Source: an uncultured Lachnoclostridium sp.
Lineage (GTDB): Bacteria > Bacillota > Clostridia > Lachnospirales > Lachnospiraceae
DNA length: 64,000 nt
Direction of reading: 5' to 3'
Assembly: GCA_944376715.1 (NCBI GenBank)
Contig: CALWDO010000001.1
Coordinates: 62,001-126,000, forward strand
Part shown: piece after piece, positions 35,201 through 44,105 of the stretch
Layout of the letters: the number at the start of each line of letters is the position of its first letter
Position numbering within the stretch: the stretch's first letter is position 1
Position numbers and translations under genes: made by a program
Notes under the pieces: model-generated
What the model was told of the DNA's origin: nothing
The model's input: the letters and a program-made list of their open reading frames with translations, nothing else
Databases searched by the model: none

Positions 35201-36778
35201 CGGATTGGTCACCTGGGCGAACAGCTGTTTAAAATAATTAAACAGCGGCTGATGGTGCTCGGACAGAGCTGCCAACGGCACATCGATTCCCATGGCCGCG
35301 GTGGCCTCGGAACCGTTGGCCGCCATGCTCATGATAGAACCTCTCACATCTTCATAACGGTAGCCGAATGCTTTCTGAAGACGTTCCAGCTCTTCCGGAG
35401 CGTACTCCTCGATTCTCTGATTGGGGATCTTCAGCTCGGAAAGGCTTACCAGATTGTGATCCAGCCATTCGCCGTAAGGCTGACGGTTCGCATAATATTC
35501 TTTCAGTTCATTATCGTCGATGATCCGGCCCTGCTTTGTATCGACCAGAAGCATCTTGCCCGGATGCAGCCGCTCTTTCATAACGATCCTGGACGGCTCG
35601 ATATCCAGCACGCCCACCTCGGAAGAAAGGATCAGCTGGTCATCAGTGGTCACATAATATCTGGACGGACGCAGGCCGTTGCGGTCCAGTACGGCTCCCA
35701 TCACATCGCCGTCAGTAAACAGGATCGAAGCAGGGCCGTCCCAGGGCTCCATCATGGTCGCGTAATACTGATAAAAATCTTTCTTTTTCTGGGACATGGT
35801 CCGGTTGTTCAGCCACGGCTCCGGAATCAGGATCATAACCGCCAGGGCCAGATCCATACCGCTCATCACCAGGAACTCCAGCGTATTGTCCAGCATAGCC
35901 GAGTCAGAACCGGAGGCGCTGATCGCGGGAAGCACCTTATGAAACTCCCCTTTCAGGCACTCGGATTCCACCGTCTCCTCGCGGGCCAGCATCTTGTCCG
36001 CATTTCCCTTGATCGTGTTGATCTCGCCGTTATGCACCAGGAAACGGTACGGATGGGCGCGCTCCCAGCTGGGAAGCGTATTGGTGGAAAAACGGGAATG
36101 TACCAGAGCGATGGCGCTCTCATAATCCGGGCTCTGAAGATCCGGAAAAAACTGCCGCAGCTGCCCTACCAGGAACATACCTTTATAGATCAGCGTTCTG
36201 CTGGAACAGGATACTACATAAGTGTTATCGTTGGACTGTTCAAAGACCCTGCGGGCAATGTAGAGCTTCCGGTCGAAATCCAGGCCGCACGCCACGTCAG
36301 CCGGTTTCGCGATAAATGCCTGAAGGATCGCCGGCATCTTTTCCAATGCCTTGGAACCAAGGACCTTGGGATTGGTCGTGACTTCCCTCCATCCCAGAAA
36401 CTCCATGCCTTCCTTCTCCACGATGATCTCAAACATCTTTTTCGCCTGGTTGCGCATCAGTTCATCCTGGGGGAAGAAAAACATGCCGATACCGTATTCT
36501 CTCTCTCCGCCCAGCTGGATACCCAGCTTCGCGCACTCTTTTTTGAAAAATTTATGGGAGATCTGTACCATGATACCCACTCCGTCGCCGGTCTTGCCTT
36601 CCGCGTCTTTTCCGGCACGGTGCTCCAGATTCTCTACGATGCTGAGCGCATCCGCCACGGTCTGGTGGGATTTGATACCTTTGATATTGACCACCGCGCC
36701 GATGCCGCAGTTGTCATGTTCAAAACTGGAATCATACATGCCCTGCGCGGGACATTCCATTTTCTTTTGATCTTTCAT
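32228..36778 (-). CDS. gltB: Glutamate synthase large (alpha) subunit
   Basis: 1516 aa, full length. Makes two glutamates from glutamine and 2-oxoglutarate. A propeptide of 23 residues precedes the catalytic Cys (C24 in DNCGIGAVV) of the class II amidotransferase domain. The central and FMN-binding synthase domains follow, with a GEGGESIERL glutamate-synthase motif, the ISGYDGGTGAAPASS FMN loop and the 3Fe-4S cysteines in GCVMMRVCNLDTCPVG. A C-terminal GXGXG domain contains GGCVVILGDVGKNFAAGMSGG. The upstream region holds two palindromes. Confidence 0.96.
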   Translation of the reverse strand: MKDQKKMECPAQGMYDSSFEHDNCGIGAVVNIKGIKSHQTVADALSIVENLEHRAGKDAEGKTGDGVGIMVQISHKFFKKECAKLGIQLGGEREYGIGMFFFPQDELMRNQAKKMFEIIVEKEGMEFLGWREVTTNPKVLGSKALEKMPAILQAFIAKPADVACGLDFDRKLYIARRVFEQSNDNTYVVSCSSRTLIYKGMFLVGQLRQFFPDLQSPDYESAIALVHSRFSTNTLPSWERAHPYRFLVHNGEINTIKGNADKMLAREETVESECLKGEFHKVLPAISASGSDSAMLDNTLEFLVMSGMDLALAVMILIPEPWLNNRTMSQKKKDFYQYYATMMEPWDGPASILFTDGDVMGAVLDRNGLRPSRYYVTTDDQLILSSEVGVLDIEPSRIVMKERLHPGKMLLVDTKQGRIIDDNELKEYYANRQPYGEWLDHNLVSLSELKIPNQRIEEYAPEELERLQKAFGYRYEDVRGSIMSMAANGSEATAAMGIDVPLAALSEHHQPLFNYFKQLFAQVTNPPIDAIREKIVTSTVVYVGKDGNLLEEKPENCCVLRINNPILTNTDLLKIKTMKKEGFKVEVLPITYYKNTSLERAIDRLFVEADRAYRDGVNILILSDRGVDENHVAIPSLLAVSALQQHLVRTKKRTAVSIILESGEPREVHHFATLLGYGACAINPYLAQESIRDLIDKGILNKDYYAAVNDYNQAVISGIVKTASKMGISTIQSYLGSKIFEAIGINKEVVDKYFTNTVSRIGGIGLKEIEEQVEALHTAAFDPLGLETSLTLDSLGLHKERSAGEEHLYNPQTIHLLQKSTREGSYELFKQYTSLINGENNHGQIRTLLDFKYPKKGILLEEVESVDSIVTRFKTGAMSYGSISQEAHECLAIAMNTIHGKSNTGEGGESIERLTVGPDGLNKCSAIKQVASGRFGVTSRYLVSAQEIQIKMAQGAKPGEGGHLPGGKVYPWIAKTRMSTPGVSLISPPPHHDIYSIEDLAQLIYDLKNANPRARISVKLVSEAGVGTVAAGVAKAGAQVILISGYDGGTGAAPASSIHNAGLPWELGLSETHQTLLKNGLRNKVRIETDGKLMSGRDVAIAAMLGAEEFGFATAPLVTMGCVMMRVCNLDTCPVGVATQNPELRKRFRGKPEYVINFMRFIAQEMREYMAKLGIRTVDELVGRSDLLKVKENRVGRAATIDLTRILENPYAGKGQKVIFDPKQVYNFELEKTLDEKVLLKELRGALDKKQKRSIELDVGNTNRAFGTMFGSEITRRYPEGLEEDTFTVKCNGAGGQSFGAFIPKGLTLELEGDSNDYFGKGLSGGKLIVYPPKSVTFKQDENIIIGNVAFYGATSGKAYINGVAGERFCVRNSGVRAVVEGVGDHGCEYMTGGCVVILGDVGKNFAAGMSGGVAYVLDETRDLYTKINKTMVTLEQVTNKYDVQELKDMIKEHVAYTNSVKGKQILDDFEHYLPKFKKIIPNDYKRMLSLIVQMEEKGMNTEQAQIEAFYTIKRG

Positions 36779-36867
36779 AAGCGGTAACCTCTCCTTCGCC
36801 TGTTCGTTTGCTGTTGTTGATTTTAAGTTTACTCCTGTTTTTTTTATTTGTAAATCCCGTTTTTCGC

Positions 36868-36914
36868 CATAATCGTCAGATTATCTGATAATTTACAATA
36901 TCATCTCGATATTG
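36868..36914 (-). promoter_or_regulatory. gltBD upstream region with palindromes and a weak promoter
   Basis: Perfect CAATATC/GATATTG repeat (36896-36914) and ATTATC-T-GATAAT (36880-36892). A possible promoter, TTGTAA - 18 nt - GATTAT, spans the second palindrome. Either repeat could bind a nitrogen regulator; weakly supported. Confidence 0.35.
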
Positions 36915-36971
36915 TTTTCTTTTATTCAAAAAATTTTTCAGAATTTATATTTTTTCAATCAATTCAAGAAT

Positions 36972-37030
36972 AAAAAAATCCCATTTTCCAGAAAAAAACT
37001 TCTTCGTTTTCCATCTGGAAATGGGATTTC
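36972..37030 (-). terminator. Terminator downstream of the CPBP gene
   Basis: AAATCCCATTTTCCAGA pairs with TCTGGAAATGGGATTT (one-base offset) around a loop of about 21 nt. A/T runs flank both sides, so it may be bidirectional, but only the minus-strand gene ends here. Confidence 0.7.
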
Positions 37031-37054
37031 TGTTAAATTTTCAAAATTATCACA

Positions 37055-37930
37055 TCATTTTTTCTGCTCTGTTTTCCCCGGAACAGGCTGTCCGGACGCC
37101 CAGATCAGGAGCAGAGACAGGCACACTGCAAGGCCGCTCGCCAGGGCTGCCGCCGCCGTCAGAAAAGAACTCTGCAAAAGAGTTTCCAGCCCTCCCGATT
37201 CACTTATGAGGATAACCGATATATTGGCAGACATATGCGCCAGCACCGGCACCCATATGGTACGGAACCGTTCCATCAGATACGCCAGGAAGCATCCCAT
37301 CAAATAAGCATAGATTCCCTGAACCAGATTGCCGTGGAACATGGCAAAGGCCATCGCGCTCCAGAATATGGCTCTCCTGGACTCCATCATCTCCCGGAGC
37401 CTTCCGTAGAAGAGCCCCCTCATCAGAAGTTCTTCCATGAAAGCCGCAGCCACTCCCGACACAGCCAGCTCTGACCATATGCTCCCCTGATACAATGCTT
37501 CCTGAGTCTGCGCGAAACCGTCCGACCAGCCCGGCAGGGGAGAAGCCAGAAGCAGCAGATTCAGCATCAGCGCCAGACACACACTGCCCAGCATGGCCCA
37601 GATCACCGGGCGGACCTCCACCACGATCACCAGGCGCCTGAAGGAAAAGCCCTCCCGTTCCTTTAGGTCTTGGCAGTACATCCAGCAAAAGACCGGGATG
37701 GCTATCACTGCCGTCAGAAGTACCATCTGCAGGCTCCTGCCCTGATACTCCTGCAAAATGTAATCATAGACGTCTCCGGCCTCTGATTCCAGTATGGTAA
37801 AGCCGGCTTCCAATGCCAGGATCCGCATATAGAAAAAGGATACCGCGGAAGAAATCAGATAATACAGTATAAGCGGTACACATGCATGCACCAGGTCTCC
37901 GGCGGAGTAAGGCCTCCAGCGTTTCGCCAT
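37055..37930 (-). CDS. CPBP-family intramembrane metalloprotease
   Basis: 291 aa with about eight membrane helices. CPBP (Rce1-like) motifs are present: EELLMRGLFYGRL (EExxxR) in the middle of the protein, FAMFHGN (FxxxH) and a later LAHMSANI. Family members include bacteriocin-immunity proteins and membrane proteases; role here unknown. ATG 37930 comes 1 nt after the argS stop, with GGAGAG in the end of argS; the frame upstream to 37966 is argS shadow. Last gene of the PF06541-EamA-argS-CPBP run. Confidence 0.85.
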   Translation of the reverse strand: MAKRWRPYSAGDLVHACVPLILYYLISSAVSFFYMRILALEAGFTILESEAGDVYDYILQEYQGRSLQMVLLTAVIAIPVFCWMYCQDLKEREGFSFRRLVIVVEVRPVIWAMLGSVCLALMLNLLLLASPLPGWSDGFAQTQEALYQGSIWSELAVSGVAAAFMEELLMRGLFYGRLREMMESRRAIFWSAMAFAMFHGNLVQGIYAYLMGCFLAYLMERFRTIWVPVLAHMSANISVILISESGGLETLLQSSFLTAAAALASGLAVCLSLLLIWASGQPVPGKTEQKK

Positions 37931-37931
37931 G

Positions 37932-39698
37932 CTACATTCTCTCCGGCGCTTCAAATCCCAGCACATCGATGCAGGTTTCCAGCACTCTTCTCGTCAGCGT
38001 CAGAAGCCGGATGCGGCTCTTCTGCATCGTCTCGTCTTCAGTGCCCAGGATCTTTGTCTCGTGATAGAATTTGTTGAACGCGTTAGCCAGGTCATAAATG
38101 TATGCGCAGATCTTATGGGGAGCGATTTCCTCAAACGCGTTTTCCATGACGCCGTTGAATTTTGTCAGCTCCAGCATCAGAGCCTTCTCGCTCTCATTTT
38201 GGCAGGGCAGGATCCTGGCGTCTTCCGCGTTTCCGCCCTCTTCCTGGTATTTTTTCAGGATGGATTTGATGCGCACAATCGTATACAGAATATAGGGCCC
38301 CGTATTTCCTTCCGAAGAAGTAAAACGGTCCACATCAAAGATATAGTCTTTGGACGCCTGATTGGACAGGTCGCCGTATTTCAGGGCTGACAATCCCACG
38401 ATCTTCGCGGTCTCTTCCGCCTCTGCTTCCTCCATCGGGCGGCTCGCCTGTATCTTTTTCAGCATCTCCTCGTCGATATCCTTGATCAGATATTCCAGAC
38501 GCATAACGCCGCCTTCCCGGGTCTTGAAGGGCTTTCCGTCCTTGCCGTTCATAGTGCCGAATCCCAGGAATCTGAGCTTTGTCTCTTCTTTGACAATGCC
38601 GCATTTCTTCGCGCAGCGGAATACCTGGATAAAATGCATCTCCTGCCGTTTATCCACCACGTAGATAATCTCATCCGGATCGTACAGTTTTCTCCGCTCC
38701 ACCAGCGTCGCCAGATCGGTGGTCGTATACAGGGACGCTCCGTCGGATTTCAGGATCATACAGGGCGGCACTTCTTTGGTATCTGTATCTTCTTTCACAT
38801 CCACCACCAGCGCGCCGTCGCTCTCGTAGGCATAGCCCTTGTCCTTCATTTCCTGAACCATGGCTGGAATATAGGGCTGCGCGTCGGACTCGCCTTTCCA
38901 CAGGTCAAATTCCACATTCAGGTTCGCATAGTTGCGCTTCAGATCCGTAACCGACACGTTCAGGATATGCTGCAGCAGCGCCTGATATCCCCTGCGTCCA
39001 TGCTGGAGCTCATAGGTGGCCTGCATGGCCTCTTCTTTATACGCTTCATCCTCTTTGGATCTGGCGCTGGCGGTGGGATAGATCTCTTCCAGTTCCGCGA
39101 TGGTAAACGGAGCCTCCGCAGGGTATTCTCCTTCGTATGACTCGTCAAAATACGGAAGATCCGGCTGGCGCTCCTTAAGCTCCACAATGATCAGCCCCAT
39201 CTGCAGGCCCCAGTCTCCCAGATGCACATCCCCGATCACATGGTGTCCCATGAAGCGCCCCATCCGCTTGATGCTCTCTCCGATGATCGCCGAACGCAGA
39301 TGTCCCACATGCAGCGGTTTCGCCACGTTGGGTCCGCCGTAATCGATCAGAATCGTCTCCGGATGCTCTGTACGGTCGCAGCCCATCCGCTCGTCCTTTT
39401 CCATATCGTTCAGATATCCGCACAGGAACTCCGGCGCCAGTTTCATGTTGATAAATCCCGGCTTCACCGCCTGCACATCCTCAAATACGGAAGATTTCCG
39501 CAGTTCCTCTGTCACCGCATCCGCGATCATGGCCGGCGCTTTGTGATATTCCTTTGCCGCCGCCATGGCGCCGTTGCACTGGTATTCGCACAGGTCCGGC
39601 CGGTTGGACAGGCTGACCCTCGCATATTTTTCATCATATCCTGCCGCCGCGAACGCCTTTGCGGTCTCCTGCGTCAGCAGATCCAGTATTTTTTTCAT
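37932..39698 (-). CDS. argS: Arginyl-tRNA synthetase
   Basis: 588 aa class I synthetase. N-terminal Add-1 domain, a HIGH-type motif in PNVAKPLHVGHLRSAIIGE, a KMSKS-equivalent region around MNGKDGKPFKTREGG, and a C-terminal DALR anticodon domain ending in a conserved FEAPERM. The frame is open much further upstream (to 40631) but that sequence is a shadow of the EamA gene; ATG 39698 gives the usual N terminus (MKKILDLLTQE) with GGAG upstream. Confidence 0.95.
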   Translation of the reverse strand: MKKILDLLTQETAKAFAAAGYDEKYARVSLSNRPDLCEYQCNGAMAAAKEYHKAPAMIADAVTEELRKSSVFEDVQAVKPGFINMKLAPEFLCGYLNDMEKDERMGCDRTEHPETILIDYGGPNVAKPLHVGHLRSAIIGESIKRMGRFMGHHVIGDVHLGDWGLQMGLIIVELKERQPDLPYFDESYEGEYPAEAPFTIAELEEIYPTASARSKEDEAYKEEAMQATYELQHGRRGYQALLQHILNVSVTDLKRNYANLNVEFDLWKGESDAQPYIPAMVQEMKDKGYAYESDGALVVDVKEDTDTKEVPPCMILKSDGASLYTTTDLATLVERRKLYDPDEIIYVVDKRQEMHFIQVFRCAKKCGIVKEETKLRFLGFGTMNGKDGKPFKTREGGVMRLEYLIKDIDEEMLKKIQASRPMEEAEAEETAKIVGLSALKYGDLSNQASKDYIFDVDRFTSSEGNTGPYILYTIVRIKSILKKYQEEGGNAEDARILPCQNESEKALMLELTKFNGVMENAFEEIAPHKICAYIYDLANAFNKFYHETKILGTEDETMQKSRIRLLTLTRRVLETCIDVLGFEAPERM

Positions 39699-39757
39699 AT
39701 TACATATTTCTCCTTCTTTATATCCTGTCTTATTATACACATCTTCTCTGCCAGAAT

Positions 39758-40684
39758 CTACTCTGTTTTTAGTCTCTCCGGCTCCGCCCCGGGTTTTACC
39801 GCGGTCTTTCTCTCCGGAAGCTGGGCCAGGATGATCGCCCCGAACATGAGCACGCAGCCGAACAGCTCCCGGGCGCTTAAAGCCTGTCCCAGGATCACCC
39901 AGCCCGCCAGCACGGAAAATACGGATTCCAGGCTCAGAAGCAGCGACGCCACTGTAGGATCCGCGCCTTTCTGGCCCAGGATCTGCAGCGTATAAGCCAC
40001 GCCGCAGGAAAGCACGCCCGCGTACAGGATCGGAGCCCATGCGGTCAGGACCACTCCCGGATCGGGCTGTTCCCATAAAAGCATAGGGACAGAACACATA
40101 AGGCCTGCCACCAGGAACTGGATCGCCGACATACGCACGCCGTCTACCAACGGAGAAAAATGATCGATGATCAGAATATGCACCGCAAACGCCACCGCGC
40201 AGAGCAGCACCATAAAATCTCCGATACTTAGAGAGAATCCGTCTGTCATACAGAGGAAATACAGTCCGACCACCGCCGCCGCCACACAGAAGCCAATCAC
40301 CGGGCGTATCTTCTTTCCTGCAAAAATCCCCAGCAGCGGCACGATGACAATGTACATGGCCGTAATAAATCCCGCTTTCCCCACGGTTGTATACTGGATA
40401 CCGATCTGCTGAAGGCTGCTGGCAATACCCAGCGCTATGCCGCAGCTTACGCCGCCCAGAAGCAGGGTCTTCCCATCGCCTTTTTTCTTTCTTTTTCCGT
40501 CCTTTCCTTCCAGACGATCCATCAGAAAGATCACCGGCACCAATACGGCAGCGCCGATCAGGCTCCTCACCGCATTGAACGTGAACGGCCCCACATAATC
40601 CATTCCAACGCTCTGGGCCACAAACGCGCATCCCCAGATCAGCGCCGTCAAAAGCAGCATCGCGTTATTCTTCAGACCTTTCAT
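39758..40684 (-). CDS. EamA/DMT-family transporter
   Basis: 308 aa with ten predicted membrane helices in two EamA repeats (first repeat LTALIWGCAFVAQSVGMDYV..., second beginning VALLCAVAFAVHILIID-like and ending LAGWVILGQALSARELFGCVLMFGAI). Probably exports or imports a small metabolite; substrate unknown. ATG 40684 has AGGAGGAG 7 nt upstream; the open frame to 40711 would overlap the previous stop. Lies 26 nt after the PF06541 gene. Confidence 0.88.
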   Translation of the reverse strand: MKGLKNNAMLLLTALIWGCAFVAQSVGMDYVGPFTFNAVRSLIGAAVLVPVIFLMDRLEGKDGKRKKKGDGKTLLLGGVSCGIALGIASSLQQIGIQYTTVGKAGFITAMYIVIVPLLGIFAGKKIRPVIGFCVAAAVVGLYFLCMTDGFSLSIGDFMVLLCAVAFAVHILIIDHFSPLVDGVRMSAIQFLVAGLMCSVPMLLWEQPDPGVVLTAWAPILYAGVLSCGVAYTLQILGQKGADPTVASLLLSLESVFSVLAGWVILGQALSARELFGCVLMFGAIILAQLPERKTAVKPGAEPERLKTE

Positions 40685-40710
40685 TTCATAACTCCTCCTC
40701 ACATAAAACA

Positions 40711-41550
40711 CTAGCCTTTTTTCCTTCTTTTACGAATCCGTTCCCGGATATCTCCCGTATCGTCAAACAATGTCATAAACCGGGCTCTGGGGCTCTGCAG
40801 CAGCGGGCGTTCTCCCATGCGGGACATCCGCTCTTTAAGCTGCTCCAGACGTTCCTCCAGCTGCGCCGTATCCAGCACGGAAGCGGTCCGGTCGGCAATA
40901 CGGTCTTTTGACTGCAGCAGAGCGTCTTCCATCGCCGCCTTCGTAAAAGTGGCGGCCGCATCCAGCAGACGTTTTTTCTCCGCCGCCCTGCGCTCCAGTT
41001 CCACACGGATCTGTTCCGCCTGCAGCAATACTTCCCTGAGGTCCATAGCCCTGCGGAACGCGGCTCCGGTATCGCACGCCATACACACGGTAATCCCGAA
41101 AGCCAGCACTGACCGGATCTCTACGGGGATCCTGAATATGAGCCCTGCCACCCGTTCATGAACCACATAAACCATCAGAAGGCTAAAAAAGCCCCAGACA
41201 ATAGAAGAGCTCAGACAGATGTGACCTTTATACTGAAACTTCTGATTGCTGTAATCCCAGTACCGGACTTTAAACAGACGTACCATCGCCTCTCCGGTCA
41301 CGTATTCCAGCACCGTCGCTCCCAGCATGCCCACCAGGTAAACCAGTACCGGATGCACGCGAAACGGAAGCGTCAGCCAGAGCACCACAACCGCGCCGGT
41401 TCCATACAGCGGCAGCCAGGGACCTTTCAAGAATCCCCGGTTTACCGGACGGCGGCTGATCAGGGATACATATACCGACTCAAAGCACCAGCCAAATATA
41501 CAGTAAAAGTAAAAAAATAACAACCAATCCTGAAAATGATAGTTATACAT
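40711..41550 (-). CDS. PF06541-type membrane protein (putative ABC transporter permease)
   Basis: 279 aa. The first 160 residues have about five membrane helices with the family pattern FYFYCIFGWCFESVYVSL, GFLKGPWLPLYGTGAVV, ATVLEYVTGEAMVRLF and WDYSNQKFQYKGHICL. The last 110 residues are charged and probably coiled-coil (EQIRVELERRAAEKKRLLDA). Annotated in databases as a putative ABC transporter type IV protein without known function. The small protein at 10897 has only the membrane part. First gene of the argS operon. Confidence 0.75.
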   Translation of the reverse strand: MYNYHFQDWLLFFYFYCIFGWCFESVYVSLISRRPVNRGFLKGPWLPLYGTGAVVVLWLTLPFRVHPVLVYLVGMLGATVLEYVTGEAMVRLFKVRYWDYSNQKFQYKGHICLSSSIVWGFFSLLMVYVVHERVAGLIFRIPVEIRSVLAFGITVCMACDTGAAFRRAMDLREVLLQAEQIRVELERRAAEKKRLLDAAATFTKAAMEDALLQSKDRIADRTASVLDTAQLEERLEQLKERMSRMGERPLLQSPRARFMTLFDDTGDIRERIRKRRKKG

Positions 41551-41588
41551 GACCGCTCCTCCATCCTTCCGGACAAATCATATCCTCC

Positions 41589-41617
41589 ATAATGCCACAA
41601 AAACCCCTTTTCGTCAA
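41589..41617 (-). promoter_or_regulatory. Promoter of the PF06541-EamA-argS operon
   Basis: TTGACG (41612-41617), 17-nt spacer, CATTAT (41589-41594) on the minus strand, back to back with the purC promoter. Confidence 0.65.
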
Positions 41618-41623
41618 TTATCC

Positions 41624-41652
41624 TTGATTTTTCCCCTAAAATCTACTATGCT
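41624..41652 (+). promoter_or_regulatory. Promoter of purC
   Basis: TTGATT (41624-41629), 17-nt spacer, TATGCT (41647-41652). Only about 30 nt of leader follow, too short for a purine riboswitch. Confidence 0.65.
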
Positions 41653-41683
41653 AAAAAAAATACATTGAAAAGAGGTATATTCC

Positions 41684-42559
41684 ATGAGTGAAACGACTTT
41701 GAAGCCCATCAAAGAAGGAAAAGTCCGTGAGATCTATGATAACGGCGACAGCCTGATAATGGTGGCAACCGACCGGATCAGCTGTTTCGACGTGATCCTG
41801 AAAAATACCATCCGCAAAAAAGGAACCGTACTGACACAGATGTCCCGTTTCTGGTTTGATCTGACTTCCGACATTCTTCCGAATCACATGATTTCCACAG
41901 ATGTGAACGATATGCCGGAGTTTTTCCACCAGGAACGGTTTGACGGCAACAGCATGATGTGCAGAAAGCTGAACATGCTGCCGGTAGAGTGCATCGTCCG
42001 CGGCTATATCACAGGCAGCGGCTGGGCAAGCTATCAGAAGGACGGCACAGTCTGCGGCATCCGTCTTCCGGAAGGGCTGAAAGAATCCGACAAGCTTCCT
42101 GAACCCATCTATACGCCGTCCACCAAGGCAGAGATCGGGGATCACGATGAAAATATCTCTTATGAACAGAGTATCGAACACCTGGAGAAATGCTTCCCCG
42201 GCAAAGGAGAGGAATACGCTTCCAAGCTGAGAGACTACACCATCGCTCTTTACAAAAAATGCGCGGATTACGCCCTGGAGAAAGGGATCATTATCGCGGA
42301 TACCAAATTTGAATTCGGCCTGGATGAAAACGGAAATATCGTCCTGGGCGACGAGATGCTGACGCCGGACAGCTCCCGTTTCTGGCCGGCAGACGGCTAT
42401 GAACCGGGACATTCCCAGCCTTCCTTCGACAAACAGTTTGCCCGCGACTGGCTCAAAGCGAATCCGGACAACGACTGGACTCTGCCGGACGAGATCGTAG
42501 AGAAGACGATCGAGAAATACCTGCAGGCATACGAGATGCTGACCGGAAAGAAACTGTAA
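41684..42559 (+). CDS. purC: Phosphoribosylaminoimidazole-succinocarboxamide synthase
   Basis: 291 aa. SAICAR synthetase, purine step 8. Motifs: GKVREIYDNGDSLIMVATDRIS at the N terminus, VECIVRGYITGSGW, and the C-terminal DTKFEFGLDENG with LGDEMLTPDSSRFW. It is of the longer type (about 290 aa rather than 240). Convergent with the purF-purB operon and separated from it by a strong terminator. Confidence 0.95.
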   Translation: MSETTLKPIKEGKVREIYDNGDSLIMVATDRISCFDVILKNTIRKKGTVLTQMSRFWFDLTSDILPNHMISTDVNDMPEFFHQERFDGNSMMCRKLNMLPVECIVRGYITGSGWASYQKDGTVCGIRLPEGLKESDKLPEPIYTPSTKAEIGDHDENISYEQSIEHLEKCFPGKGEEYASKLRDYTIALYKKCADYALEKGIIIADTKFEFGLDENGNIVLGDEMLTPDSSRFWPADGYEPGHSQPSFDKQFARDWLKANPDNDWTLPDEIVEKTIEKYLQAYEMLTGKKL

Positions 42560-42581
42560 AGTCCGGCGGCCCATCATACAG

Positions 42582-42630
42582 AAAGCTCCGCCGGGAGCGC
42601 ACCTCTTCGTGCGTCCCGACGGAGCTTTTC
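42582..42630 (+). terminator. Terminator between purC and purB
   Basis: Arms GAAAGCTCCG-CGGGA-GCGCAC and GTGCGTCCCG-CGGAGCTTTTC with a CTCTTC loop. T-rich on the purC side and AAAAG on the other, so probably bidirectional. Confidence 0.88.
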
Positions 42631-42643
42631 GTATCAGCATGTA

Positions 42644-44077
42644 TCACACGTTAATCTCCGACTTCATGCCAAGCACATCTTTATTGGCTTCCAGGATCGG
42701 ATTCACCACATCCCGCAGGAACATATCAACCTGACGCTCGGAGCGTCCGGTATAGCGGGACGGTTCCATGCAGGTTTCCAGCTCTTCCAGCGTCATGTTG
42801 AAGGACGGATCCGCCGCGATCAGCTCCAGCAGGTTATTCTCCTTACCTTCTTCCTTCACCGTCTTTCCTGCCTCCATGGAAAGCGTACGGATCTTTTCAT
42901 GCAGCTCCTGACGGTCTCCGCCGGCCTTCACCGCATCCATCATAATATTCTCTGTCGCCATGAACGGGAGTTCGCTTCTCAGATGCTTCTCGATCACTTT
43001 CGGATAAACCACCAGGCCGTCCACCACATTCAGGCAAAGATCCAGGATACCGTCCACCGCCAGGAAACCTTCCGGAATGGAAAGCCGCTTATTGGCGGAG
43101 TCATCCAGCGTACGCTCAAACCACTGGGTGGCGGAGGTAATCGCAGGATTCAGCGCGTCAATCATCACATATCTGGAAAGGGATGCGATACGCTCGCTCC
43201 TCATGGGATTTCTCTTGTAAGCCATGGCGGAGGAACCGATCTGGGATTTCTCGAAGGGCTCTTCCACTTCTTTCAAATGCTGCAGAAGGCGGATGTCATT
43301 GGACATCTTGTGGGCGCTGGCAGCGATCCCTGCCAATACGTTCAGGACTCTCGTATCGGTCTTCCGGGAATAGGTCTGGCCGGATACCGGCACGCATTTT
43401 TCAAACCCCATCTTCTCCGCGATCATGGGATCGATCTTGTCGATCTTCTCCTGGTCCCCGTCGAACAGTTCCAGGAAGCTGGCCTGCGTTCCGGTAGTTC
43501 CTTTGGATCCCAGAAGCTTCATGGTACCCAATACATGATCCAGGTCTTCCAGATCCATGCAGAATTCCTGCAGCCACAGGGACGCGCGTTTGCCCACCGT
43601 AGTCGGCTGTGCCGGCTGGAAATGCGTAAATGCCAGTGTGGGCAGCGCTTTGTACTGGTCGGCGAATTTGGCCAGTTCCGCGATTACATTGATGAGTTTT
43701 TTACGGACCAGTCTCAGTGCTTCCGTCATCACAATGATATCCGTATTATCTCCCACATAGCAGGAGGTCGCGCCCAGGTGGATGATTCCCTTTGCCTTCG
43801 GACACTGGACTCCATACGCGTACACGTGGGACATCACGTCATGCCGCACTTCCTTTTCCCTTGCTTTTGCCACATCATAGTTGATGTCGTCCGCATGGGC
43901 CTTCAGCTCGTCGATCTGCTCCTGCGTGATCGGAAGCCCCAGCTCTTTCTCTGTCTCCGCCAGAGCGATCCACAGTCTTCTCCATGTGCGGAATTTTTTA
44001 TCCGGAGAGAAGATATACTGCATCTCCTTGCTGGCATAACGTTCTGACAACGGACTGTTGTATCTGTCTGTACTCAT
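42644..44077 (-). CDS. purB: Adenylosuccinate lyase
   Basis: 477 aa. Acts twice in purine synthesis (SAICAR and adenylosuccinate cleavage). Superfamily signature GSSAMAYKRNPMRSERIASL with the catalytic serine loop, plus THFQPAQPTTVGKRA (catalytic His) and GATSCYVGDNTD. ATG 44077 lies 28 nt after purF with a purine-rich GGGAAAGGGAAA stretch; the frame up to 44161 overlaps purF and is rejected. Last gene of the ABC-purF-purB run. Confidence 0.95.
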   Translation of the reverse strand: MSTDRYNSPLSERYASKEMQYIFSPDKKFRTWRRLWIALAETEKELGLPITQEQIDELKAHADDINYDVAKAREKEVRHDVMSHVYAYGVQCPKAKGIIHLGATSCYVGDNTDIIVMTEALRLVRKKLINVIAELAKFADQYKALPTLAFTHFQPAQPTTVGKRASLWLQEFCMDLEDLDHVLGTMKLLGSKGTTGTQASFLELFDGDQEKIDKIDPMIAEKMGFEKCVPVSGQTYSRKTDTRVLNVLAGIAASAHKMSNDIRLLQHLKEVEEPFEKSQIGSSAMAYKRNPMRSERIASLSRYVMIDALNPAITSATQWFERTLDDSANKRLSIPEGFLAVDGILDLCLNVVDGLVVYPKVIEKHLRSELPFMATENIMMDAVKAGGDRQELHEKIRTLSMEAGKTVKEEGKENNLLELIAADPSFNMTLEELETCMEPSRYTGRSERQVDMFLRDVVNPILEANKDVLGMKSEINV

Positions 44078-44105
44078 CTTTGTTTCCCTTTCCCTTTCTC
44101 TGAGT

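Noticed and set aside
33560..36787. A 1075-codon open frame on the plus strand
   Set aside because: It lies antisense to gltB throughout; composition is the shadow of a GC-rich coding strand (rich in H, R, Q, I), without a ribosome-binding site or recognisable domain.
39699..40631. N-terminal extension of argS
   Set aside because: It is the alternate frame of the EamA transporter; low-complexity Gly/Arg-rich sequence, and argS has a proper start at 39698.
41551..41683. Purine riboswitch before purC
   Set aside because: Promoter to start codon leaves too short a leader and no aptamer-like pairing was found.
41651..42640. A 329-codon minus-strand frame over purC
   Set aside because: purC on the plus strand is unmistakable; this frame also crosses the purC terminator.
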